From: JAAXXJ01 sp964412455
Lineage (GTDB): Bacteria > Nitrospirota > UBA9217
Assembly: GCA_964412455.1 (NCBI GenBank)
Contig: CAYPOT010000001.1
Span: 62,001 to 126,000, forward strand
Reading direction: 5' to 3'
Length of the DNA: 64,000 nt
Shown here: positions 35,124-42,691 of the stretch, in pieces
Numbering within the stretch: position 1 is the stretch's first letter
Layout of the letters: the number at the start of each line of letters is the position of its first letter
Position numbers and translations under genes: made by a program
Notes under the pieces: model-generated
The model's database searches: none
Told to the model about the DNA's origin: nothing
The model's input: only the letters and a program-made list of their open reading frames with translations

Positions 35124-36278
35124 TTATGGCTGCTTGTGGCTCCTGAACACCTTTTTCATTAACGTCCGGTTGACCGTGGCATCAGGACCGATGATGAAGG
35201 CAATGCCGGTTTCACCGGAACTTCTCACCAATTTCGTTATCTCTTCTATCTGGAACAGCGGTATCATTTTGCCTGTCTTCGTTGTTGCCTGCAGGGCAAG
35301 GATGACCTGGTCCGGTAATCTGACGGTCGTGATGGCTGAATTCGCCATACGGGAAAGCTGCTCCATTGTCTGACGGTAGGTAAGATTTTCTTCCGCTCTG
35401 ATGTCCCGATATTCGATGGCGGTCCAATAATAGTCGCTATTGAGCTTTCGGAACGCGTTCATGTCATAGGCAAACTGCGAGAAGAGCTTGTCCGCTGTAG
35501 GTACCGGCAGGACAAGGTGGATAGGAATGCCGATCTTCAGGCCTGCATTCACTGAACGGCCCGCATTCCTGATCTGTTCGAAGACGCTCAACAGACGGTC
35601 CCGTTTTAACGCTGTCCACTTCCCGTAGTATTCCCCGTATTCCTCAATGATAATTCCTTCCGGACCACTGACCACCTTCTTGAACAACATACGCGGGTCG
35701 GGCGCCCATTTTAGATCGATCATCGTCTGCTCGCGCGCGGCAGGACCGATCCCTTCGACAGGCGCGTAGTAAAAGTCAGGGGCCAGGAGCAGAGCATCGA
35801 CGGAATACGTCGCGATTTCCTTCGCCAGAGCCGCCAAATACTTTACTGCCTCACGGTTGAAGAGATCTATTTTCCCCGTTGATTGGACCGTGCCGCTTCC
35901 CAGATCATACCGGGCGTCTTCCCAATCCTTGTGCCGGGACAACACACCGGGAATTTGTCGGGTCGGCAGTACGATATGGATCTTGAGGCCCGCCTGGTGC
36001 GCGAGATATACTGCATCGGGAATCTTGCCGAGATCGGGTAAGCCCTGTTCGTTCATCGGCAGTTCCAGAATGATGGTATTCGCGCCCGTATCTTTCAGTG
36101 AAGCGACAAGCATTTCCTTCTTTTTGTAATCAAAAGGCATTCTTTTAAAGTAATAAGCATGAACCAGCTGTTCTGAAGGCTGCGCAAATGAGGTACCAGG
36201 CAGACCATTCCAGACCAGGCACATGCTGAACAATAGCATGATCAGAGGTCGGCTCTTCGTAGTACGGAATGGTATCAT
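35124..36278 (-). CDS. Secreted glycoside-hydrolase-like TIM-barrel protein (PgaB C-terminal-like)
   Basis: 384 residues with a signal peptide (PLIMLLFSMCLVWNGLPGTSFA). The mature part reads like a beta/alpha barrel: VHAYYFKRMPFD, then ANTIILELPMNEQGLPDL, GLKIHIVLPTRQIPGV, VDALLLAPDFYY, GLKIGIPIHLVLP and TAFIIGP-like strands. The order resembles the C-terminal hydrolase domain of PgaB and related GHL families that act on poly-glucosamine type exopolysaccharide. I see no definite catalytic pair. It is likely periplasmic or exported. It is convergent with clpC (39-bp gap) and next to a flavoprotein gene. Substrate unknown. Confidence 0.5.
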   Translation of the reverse strand: MIPFRTTKSRPLIMLLFSMCLVWNGLPGTSFAQPSEQLVHAYYFKRMPFDYKKKEMLVASLKDTGANTIILELPMNEQGLPDLGKIPDAVYLAHQAGLKIHIVLPTRQIPGVLSRHKDWEDARYDLGSGTVQSTGKIDLFNREAVKYLAALAKEIATYSVDALLLAPDFYYAPVEGIGPAAREQTMIDLKWAPDPRMLFKKVVSGPEGIIIEEYGEYYGKWTALKRDRLLSVFEQIRNAGRSVNAGLKIGIPIHLVLPVPTADKLFSQFAYDMNAFRKLNSDYYWTAIEYRDIRAEENLTYRQTMEQLSRMANSAITTVRLPDQVILALQATTKTGKMIPLFQIEEITKLVRSSGETGIAFIIGPDATVNRTLMKKVFRSHKQP

Positions 36279-36306
36279 GGCATTCTCCTCATTATTTGAT
36301 TCACGC

Positions 36307-37545
36307 TCATTTCAGCTTTTCCGCCATGGTCTGGGCCGTGTACACCGCAGGCAGCAAGGCCCTCACGTTGTCCGGGATGATCTTAAGATTTTTCACCGGG
36401 CAGGGTGAAAGCATCTGCCGGCCGGCCCGGTATTCGGACAACTTCACGTTCGTCTGAAACGGAAGGGGGAAATTCCTGGCGTGCGTGTCTTGTATCGATG
36501 AGCTGACCAGGAAATCCTGAAGGAACGGAACAAGAGGAGAGATCCGGCTCACGAAAGAATCTGCGGATTGATCGATCGTAGTTGCAGAAGGAAACACGGC
36601 CGTCAGCGATCTCATGCCCGCCGGTGCCGCTATTCTGTCGTCGCCCGGCGAAAGAGAAAGCGTAGAATAGTCGTTAAAGCGTTCATCTCCGGCGAGACAC
36701 AGCACGTTCGGAAGCATGCCTACGGGAACCACTTCGTCACGGATCCCGAGGAACACCGTGGATTCCGCCTGATCACCGGAAACATTCAGAAGCACCGTGC
36801 CCGCTTCGATGATCCCACGGGACGTCCTGATCCCGGTGATCCGGTTGGAGCGGAACTGCAGTTCCGGAAACGGTTCGCCGTGGTACCATGTCCCGTTCTT
36901 CTGCTGGACGATAGAGAGAAGCTGGTCGGCAAGCTGGGTAAACCCTCCGGGCAGATAGCGCGGAGCGCGTGTGAGCAGAAGGACCAGAGATGCAAGCGGC
37001 ATATGCTGGAGAGAGTATCCGAAGAAAAACCGTGATTGAACTTCGAAGTAGGAAATTATGTTCCTGCCGAAGGCGAAGGACTGAAGGTAGGCTGCCGCCG
37101 TCCTCTGACGGAGAAAATAGGAGTAGAACCGGCTTTTCGAACTGCGATCGGAGAATTTGTGAACCTCGCTATACAACCTCGTGAGGCCGTTCATCTCATC
37201 GGGAAACTCGCGGATCAGTTCTTCCCGTGTTTCCTGCGGGTCTGCTGAGACCGTGACCCTGTGCTCCGGCATGACCACCTGGTAACCGGGAAATGAACCG
37301 GCTGCGTTCACGGACAGATCGAGAGCAGAAAAGAGCTTTTGCAGAATACCACCTGGCTCAAAACCATACGTCATGGTCGGTCCGGGCGTAAAACGGAAAC
37401 CCGCGGTCTCGTGTGCCGCAACACAGCCGCCTGCGTTGTCTGCAGGGTCCATGAGGCACACCGTCCTTCCCGCCTTGGTCAGCAGAGCTGCTGCTGCAAG
37501 ACCTGCCATTCCCGCACCGACGCATGCGATATCATATTTTTGCAC
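36307..37545 (-). CDS. FAD-dependent amine oxidase/phytoene desaturase-like oxidoreductase
   Basis: About 412 residues. The dinucleotide-binding start is YDIACVGAGMAGLAAAALL, followed 16 residues later by an acidic residue and AGGCVA. A second flavin contact could be the C-terminal stretch PDNVRALLPAVYTAQTMAEKL. It fits the NAD(P)/FAD-dependent oxidoreductase group with carotenoid desaturases and isomerases. No carotenoid genes are close, so the substrate is unknown. I start it at the GTG at 37545, which has GGAGG five bases upstream, not at a TTG eight codons earlier. It lies 28 bp upstream of the secreted protein gene, so the two may be co-transcribed. Confidence 0.7.
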   Translation of the reverse strand: MQKYDIACVGAGMAGLAAAALLTKAGRTVCLMDPADNAGGCVAAHETAGFRFTPGPTMTYGFEPGGILQKLFSALDLSVNAAGSFPGYQVVMPEHRVTVSADPQETREELIREFPDEMNGLTRLYSEVHKFSDRSSKSRFYSYFLRQRTAAAYLQSFAFGRNIISYFEVQSRFFFGYSLQHMPLASLVLLLTRAPRYLPGGFTQLADQLLSIVQQKNGTWYHGEPFPELQFRSNRITGIRTSRGIIEAGTVLLNVSGDQAESTVFLGIRDEVVPVGMLPNVLCLAGDERFNDYSTLSLSPGDDRIAAPAGMRSLTAVFPSATTIDQSADSFVSRISPLVPFLQDFLVSSSIQDTHARNFPLPFQTNVKLSEYRAGRQMLSPCPVKNLKIIPDNVRALLPAVYTAQTMAEKLK

Positions 37546-37644
37546 GACATCCTCCGCAAAAACAAACAAAAAAAGGAAACAGGTACCGTACGGTTCCCTA
37601 TTTCCTTGTGATACAGGCTTTATCCTGGTACATCGGTACGATCT

Positions 37645-39735
37645 CTATTTTCCTTTTTCCCGCATGGCCTCTTTGCGGGAAAGGCGTATTTTCCCTTGAC
37701 GGTCGATCTCCAGCACTTTGACCAGGACCTCATCGCCCTCCTTGAGCTCGTCGGTGACCTTTTCGAGACGCTGCTCCGATATCTGCGAAATGTGGAGGAG
37801 TCCGTCGGTGCCGGGGAATATCTCCACAAAGGCGCCGAAGTCCATGATCTTTCTGACCTTGCCCATGTACAGCTTGCCGACCTCCGCGTCCTGCACGATG
37901 CCCCGGATGATCTCCTTCGCCTTGTTGGCTGCGGCCTCATCGGATGAGGCGATGTTGATCACGCCGCTGTCCTCTATGTCTATCTTGGCGCCGGTCTGCT
38001 CGACGATGCTGCGGATCACCTTGCCGCCGCTGCCTATCACATCCTTGATCTTGTCAGGGTTGATCTGCATGGTAATGATCCTGGGCGCGAAAGGATTCAA
38101 TTCCTTTCGGGGAGCGGCGAGCGCTTCGAGCATTTTCCCGAGGATATGCAGCCTCCCCTCTTTTGCCTGCTGGAGGGCGGTGCGCATGACGTCGATCGTG
38201 ATTCCTTCGATCTTCATGTCCATCTGGAGCGCCGTGATGCCCTTGCTCGTTCCGGTGACCTTGAAATCCATGTCCCCGAGGTGGTCTTCCAGCCCAAGGA
38301 TATCGGACAGCACGACCACTTTTTCGCCTTCCTTGATAAGCCCCATGGCAATCCCCGCGACCGGGGCTTTGATGGGAACGCCCGCGTCCATGAGAGCCAG
38401 CGTTCCGCCGCAGACCGTGGCCATGGAGGAAGAGCCGTTGGATTCAAGGATGTCCGAAACGATCCTGATCGTGTAGGGGAACTCCAGCTTGGAAGGAACC
38501 ATTGCCTTAAGCGCGCGCTCTGCGAGAGCTCCGTGTCCGACTTCCCTCCTGCCCGGGCCGCGCAGGGGTTTGGTCTCTCCCACGCTGAACGGAGGGAAAT
38601 TATAATGGAGCATGAACGTCTTAAAGTACTCACCTTCGAGGGAGTCGATGCGCTGTTCGTCCTCGGAGGTGCCGAGCGTCGTCACGACCAAGGCCTGGGT
38701 CTCTCCCCGGGTGAACAGCGCTGATCCGTGCGTCCGGGGTAGCAAACCGACGAGGGAACTGATCGGCCGTATCTGGTCGGGTTTTCTGCCGTCGGCGCGC
38801 GTGTTCTTCTCAAGGATGATCTTTCTGACCTCGTCCTTTTCTATGCCGAAAAAGGTGGCTGCTATCTTGCGGCCCCGCAAGGGGTCGTCTTCCTTCTTGA
38901 GCTTCTGCTTTATCTCATCGAGAAGCACGTCCAGGGTCTTCTGGCGCTCCATTTTGTCGGGAATGACGATCGCGGACAGGAGGCGGTCCATGGCCAGCGC
39001 GGACACCTGCGCCTGGAGGTCCTTGTCGATCTCCACGGACTTGGCGACCCGCTTTTTCTTTCCGACCTTGGCCACCAGCTCAAGTTGAAGCGCTACGATC
39101 TTTTTGATCTCCCGATGCGCGGTCTCGAGAGCTTCCAGCATCTGGTCCTCGGAAAGTTCGCTGGCGCCTCCCTCGACCATCATGATGGCATCAGCGGTTC
39201 CCGCGACGACCAGGTTGAGCGTAGAAGCAACGATCTCCTTGTATCCGGGGTTGATGCGGAATGTGCCGTCGATATAACCGACACGGACCGCGCCGATGGG
39301 ACCATTGAACGGGATATCGGAGATCGAGACGGCCGCAGACGAGGCGATCATGCCCATCAGGTCCGCGGCGCTCTCGTCACCGAGGGACAGGACCGACGCG
39401 ATGATCTGGGTGTCGTAATAGTATCCGTCGGGGAACAGCGGCCTGAGCGGCCGGTCGATGAGACGGGACGTGAGGATCTCTTTTTCCGTCTGTCTCCCCT
39501 CCCGCTTGAAAAATCCGCCCGGGATCTTTCCCGCGGAATAGGCCTTTTCCTGGTAATCCACCGTGAGCGGGAGAAAATCAACGTTCTCACGCTCTACCTT
39601 CGACGCGACCGCTGTCGCGAGGACCACGGTATCACCGTACCGTACTACGATGGAACCATTCGCCTGCTTTGCCATGATGCCTGTTTCCAGGACCACGCGT
39701 TTGCCGCCTATTTCAGTCTCAACTATTGTTGCCAT
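37645..39735 (-). CDS. pnp: Polyribonucleotide nucleotidyltransferase (PNPase)
   Basis: 696 residues: two RNase PH cores (start IGGKRVVLETG; second core with GPGRREVGHG), a KH domain around KIKDVIGSGGKVI, and an S1 domain near the end (GKVRKIMDFGAFVEI). It degrades RNA from the 3' end using phosphate. It follows rpsO by 40 bp, the ancient rpsO-pnp operon. The C-terminus is short and basic, without an RNase E binding tail. In E. coli this mRNA is cut by RNase III and repressed by PNPase; no such leader is apparent here. Confidence 0.97.
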   Translation of the reverse strand: MATIVETEIGGKRVVLETGIMAKQANGSIVVRYGDTVVLATAVASKVERENVDFLPLTVDYQEKAYSAGKIPGGFFKREGRQTEKEILTSRLIDRPLRPLFPDGYYYDTQIIASVLSLGDESAADLMGMIASSAAVSISDIPFNGPIGAVRVGYIDGTFRINPGYKEIVASTLNLVVAGTADAIMMVEGGASELSEDQMLEALETAHREIKKIVALQLELVAKVGKKKRVAKSVEIDKDLQAQVSALAMDRLLSAIVIPDKMERQKTLDVLLDEIKQKLKKEDDPLRGRKIAATFFGIEKDEVRKIILEKNTRADGRKPDQIRPISSLVGLLPRTHGSALFTRGETQALVVTTLGTSEDEQRIDSLEGEYFKTFMLHYNFPPFSVGETKPLRGPGRREVGHGALAERALKAMVPSKLEFPYTIRIVSDILESNGSSSMATVCGGTLALMDAGVPIKAPVAGIAMGLIKEGEKVVVLSDILGLEDHLGDMDFKVTGTSKGITALQMDMKIEGITIDVMRTALQQAKEGRLHILGKMLEALAAPRKELNPFAPRIITMQINPDKIKDVIGSGGKVIRSIVEQTGAKIDIEDSGVINIASSDEAAANKAKEIIRGIVQDAEVGKLYMGKVRKIMDFGAFVEIFPGTDGLLHISQISEQRLEKVTDELKEGDEVLVKVLEIDRQGKIRLSRKEAMREKGK

Positions 39736-39775
39736 GCATCCTCATTTCTTTTGTTTTCGGAAAAGTGTTTATGGA

Positions 39776-40039
39776 TTATTTTCTCAAGCCGAGCTTCTCG
39801 ATAATCTGACGATAACGATCGAGATCGTTTACCCGCAGGTATTCCAGATGCCGCCGACGCTGGCCGACCATCTTCAGGAGACCCCTACGGGAATGCTGGT
39901 CAAGCTTGTGCGCCCGCAGATGTTCGGTCAGGTGGTTGATGCGTCCGCTCAGGAGCGCGATCTGAACCTCCGGGGAACCGGTATCCGAGGCGTGTCTGCG
40001 GTAGGTCGAGATAGTGTTTGTTTTCATGTCCTTGTCCAT
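39776..40039 (-). CDS. rpsO: 30S ribosomal protein S15
   Basis: 87 residues, normal length. The core DTGSPEVQIALLSGRINHLT and HSRRGLLKMVGQRRRHLEYL are diagnostic. It binds the central domain of 16S rRNA and helps form bridge B4. The start ATG at 40039 has GGGGG six bases upstream. It lies between truB and pnp in the translation cluster, with its own likely promoter in the 112-bp gap upstream. Confidence 0.97.
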   Translation of the reverse strand: MDKDMKTNTISTYRRHASDTGSPEVQIALLSGRINHLTEHLRAHKLDQHSRRGLLKMVGQRRRHLEYLRVNDLDRYRQIIEKLGLRK

Positions 40040-40094
40040 CAGTCACCCCCCTTTCAATAGGATTTAACGACAATACAACCTTTAAAAGCATTAC

Positions 40095-40123
40095 AAAATA
40101 TCATATTTACAAGCCCTTGTAAA
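40095..40123 (-). promoter_or_regulatory. Possible rpsO-pnp promoter overlapping an inverted repeat
   Basis: On the minus strand TTTACA (40123-40118) and TATTTT (40100-40095) are separated by 17 bp, 56 bp before the rpsO start. The -35 region lies in the perfect palindrome TTTACAAG-CC-CTTGTAAA (40106-40123 on plus), which could be an operator or chance. AT-rich flanks support promoter function; the -35 match is moderate. Confidence 0.42.
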
Positions 40124-40151
40124 GCATTTTATGTGAAATATCAATAAATAA

Positions 40152-41036
40152 TCATGCAATGACCACTTCCGGCCTGATGAGCTCTCCAGAGGTCTTCGCA
40201 ATGGCAAGCATCCGCCCGTCGCGGTCAAGGACCTGTATCAACGGCAGTAAGTCGTTCACGGCGAATCCCGGAGGGATGGGAATGGTGTTGCCATGGGATA
40301 TCCGCCAGGCGTCCGATGCATCCACGGTCACCGAGGCGAATGATCCCAATGCTTCGCCGAGCGGCAGGAGCGATTGTTCGGCAAGTCCAAGAGATGCCTT
40401 CTGGGCAAGCTGTTCAAGGTCAAGTGCCTGCTCGATCCGGAAACGACCGGCCCGGGTCCTGACGAGGGCGGTAAGATGCGCTCCCGCGCCCAGGAAGGCG
40501 CCAATATCAGCACAGAGGGTCCGGATATAGGTTCCCTTGGAACAGGTCACGCTGAAGCGTACCAGGGGGTCACGGTATTCGAGGAGGGTGATCTCGGAGA
40601 TCGTCACCGGTCGTTCCTCGTGCTCCAGGATCGTACCTTGACGAGCGAGACGGTAAGAGGGAACGCCGGAAACCTTTAATGCGGAATAGGCGGGCGGACG
40701 TTGAAGGATATCGCCCAGGAACCTATCCAGGGCGCGCTGTACTTCGTCCCGCGAGGGGGGAGAATATTCCCGCGTTTCCAGGATGGAGCCGGCCGAATCC
40801 AGGGTGTCGGTCGTTGCGCCCAGTTTCAGTTCGGCGATGTATTCCTTATCATCCGCTTCCAGATATCGCACGATCTTCGTTGCTTTTCCAATGCACAGGA
40901 CGAGCACACCGGTCGCCAGGGGATCAAGGGTCCCCGTATGGCCGATCTTTTTTTCCTTTAAAAGCACTCGCGCCTTGTTCACCACGTCATGGGATGTCCA
41001 ATTCTGCGGCTTGTTTATGACGAGGACACCGTTCAC
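40152..41036 (-). CDS. truB: tRNA pseudouridine(55) synthase
   Basis: 294 residues. The catalytic Asp38 lies in HTGTLDPLATGVL, the family signature. GTYIRTL is a further TruB motif, and a small PUA-like C-terminal domain follows. It makes pseudouridine 55 in the T-loop of tRNAs. The start overlaps nrnA by 4 bp. A 112-bp gap with a likely promoter separates it from rpsO. Confidence 0.96.
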   Translation of the reverse strand: MNGVLVINKPQNWTSHDVVNKARVLLKEKKIGHTGTLDPLATGVLVLCIGKATKIVRYLEADDKEYIAELKLGATTDTLDSAGSILETREYSPPSRDEVQRALDRFLGDILQRPPAYSALKVSGVPSYRLARQGTILEHEERPVTISEITLLEYRDPLVRFSVTCSKGTYIRTLCADIGAFLGAGAHLTALVRTRAGRFRIEQALDLEQLAQKASLGLAEQSLLPLGEALGSFASVTVDASDAWRISHGNTIPIPPGFAVNDLLPLIQVLDRDGRMLAIAKTSGELIRPEVVIA

Positions 41037-42022
41037 GAGGAGGATATCTGACCTTTCCCGAATTGCGTTTCAAGTTCCCGTGCGACCGCGGTGAGCACCT
41101 TGTCCCGGACCGCCGGATAGGAACCCTCAAGTACGCCGCCCGCGGCGTTCTTGTGGCCTCCCCCGCCGAGGCTCGACGCGAGTCCTGAAAGGTCAACGCG
41201 GCCTTTGGCGCGGAGGCTGATCTTGTACTGCGATGCCCCGGTCTGACGGAACAGGATAGCCACTTCGACCCCCTTTACGGAGCGGGCGAAATTGACGAAG
41301 TTGTCCGTGTCTTCCGCGCTGGTTCCGGTCTGGCGGTACAGATCTTCCGTGACAAGGACCCAGGCGATCCTTCCATCCTGGCTCCGTTCGATCCCCGAAA
41401 GCACTCTTCCGAGAAGATGGATCCTTTTAAAGGCATAGGACTCATACACGTTCTCGGTGACCTTCCAGGTATCGGCGCCGGCCTCGATGAGTGTGGCCGC
41501 GATACGCATGCTTTCGGGAGTGGTATTCGAATAACGGAAGGAGCCGGTGTCGGTGAAGATCGCCGTGTACAGGCAGATGGCCATGTCCTTATCCAGGGGG
41601 ACCTTGAGGAGGGTCAAGAGCCGGTAGACCATCTCGCCGGTCGCAGTTGCGTCAGGGTCAAGCCAGGTAAGCGGCCATTCCCGTGAATTGGTCACATGAT
41701 GGTCAATGTTGATAAGGGTCCGTGCCGGCCATGCTCCGTTGAAGAGGCCTGTTCGAGGAGGGTCTGCGTCGAGGACCAGGAACGCGTCGTACGTGCCCTT
41801 CACCGATGGGCCCGTGGTGATGCGGTCGGTGCCGGGCAGGAAGCGGAGGATCTCCGGCACCGGGTCGAGGTTGTGGACAAAGACCTCTTTGCCCATTTTT
41901 TCCAGCCCCAGCATCAGGCCGAGTTGGGCCCCCAGGGCATCACCGTCGGGGTTCTTGTGGACAGAGATGAGGACTGTTCTGCAGTCCTTGAGCGCGGCGA
42001 TAATACCGGCAGGTTCATTCAT
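41033..42022 (-). CDS. nrnA: Oligoribonuclease/PAP phosphatase NrnA (DHH family)
   Basis: 329 residues from the ATG at 42022; the open frame upstream is in rbfA territory and not conserved. It has the DHH/DHHA1 arrangement: HKNPDGDALG, LDADPP, IDHHVTNS with the DHH triad, FTDTGSFRYSNT, then GGGGHKNAAG in the DHHA1 domain. NrnA hydrolyses short RNA fragments and pAp. It overlaps rbfA by 8 bp and truB by 4 bp. This order (rbfA-nrnA-truB) is common, linking tRNA and rRNA maturation with RNA recycling. Confidence 0.93.
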   Translation of the reverse strand: MNEPAGIIAALKDCRTVLISVHKNPDGDALGAQLGLMLGLEKMGKEVFVHNLDPVPEILRFLPGTDRITTGPSVKGTYDAFLVLDADPPRTGLFNGAWPARTLINIDHHVTNSREWPLTWLDPDATATGEMVYRLLTLLKVPLDKDMAICLYTAIFTDTGSFRYSNTTPESMRIAATLIEAGADTWKVTENVYESYAFKRIHLLGRVLSGIERSQDGRIAWVLVTEDLYRQTGTSAEDTDNFVNFARSVKGVEVAILFRQTGASQYKISLRAKGRVDLSGLASSLGGGGHKNAAGGVLEGSYPAVRDKVLTAVARELETQFGKGQISSS

Positions 42023-42389
42023 CCCCGGACCCCTTCTCTTCATCCTTCTCCTGGATCTCGTGCAGGAGCTCATTGATGTGAGCTCCCCGTTCCACGGAGT
42101 CATCGAACCGGAAGAGAAGCTCCGGGATATATTTCATGCGCATCCGCTTGCCGAGTTCAGACCTGATGTACGCTGACGCGCTGTCAAGACCTTTGAGCGT
42201 CGCCGCCTTCTCCGCGCCGTACACGCTCACAAAGACCTTCGCGTTCCTCAGATCGTCCGCGAGATCGACCTCCGTCACGGTCACAAAGCCGACCCGGGGG
42301 TCCTTGATCTTGCGCATCAGGATATCGGCGATCTCCTGCTTCATTTGATCGCTGACGCGCTCCGCTCTCTTGTAGGTAGGTTTAGACAT
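42015..42389 (-). CDS. rbfA: Ribosome-binding factor A
   Basis: 124 residues with the KH-like fold: RAERVSDQMKQEIADIL at the N-terminus, KDPRVGFVTVTEVDLADDL with the family motif, and YIRSELGKRMRMKYIPELLF. It binds 30S subunits during late 16S maturation. It lies 8 bp downstream of the DUF503 gene and overlaps nrnA by 8 bp. The C-terminus is charged, as usual. Confidence 0.95.
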   Translation of the reverse strand: MSKPTYKRAERVSDQMKQEIADILMRKIKDPRVGFVTVTEVDLADDLRNAKVFVSVYGAEKAATLKGLDSASAYIRSELGKRMRMKYIPELLFRFDDSVERGAHINELLHEIQEKDEEKGSGDE

Positions 42390-42397
42390 ATGATTGG

Positions 42398-42679
42398 TCA
42401 GAATATTTCAATGTGATAATCCAGAAGGCTGACTTCAGGCACGGACCGCACCATGTCCAGGACATGGTCGAGCGTCTGATTGAGGTAGGATTTGTCATTG
42501 CTGACGGCGGCTACCGCCAGAGAAGCCTTCTGCCAGAGGTCGTTAGGGTCAACTTCCGCAACGGACACATTGAATTTGCTCCGGATGCGGTCCTTCAGGC
42601 TTTTCAGCGAATGCCGCTTTGTCTTGAGGGAACCGCTCTCCGGAATATGCATCTCGATGGTGCAGACGCCGATGAACAT
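42398..42679 (-). CDS. ylxP: DUF503 (YlxP-like) protein
   Basis: 93 residues, a compact alpha/beta protein. Conserved stretches are CTIEMHIPESGSLKTKRH, KDRIRSKFNVSVAEVD, and the Trp-containing LWQKASLAVAAVSND. The family is found between infB and rbfA in many bacteria and is suspected to assist ribosome or RNA work; its molecular role is not established. It lies 12 bp after infB. Confidence 0.9.
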   Translation of the reverse strand: MFIGVCTIEMHIPESGSLKTKRHSLKSLKDRIRSKFNVSVAEVDPNDLWQKASLAVAAVSNDKSYLNQTLDHVLDMVRSVPEVSLLDYHIEIF

Positions 42680-42691
42680 ACGTTATGAGGA

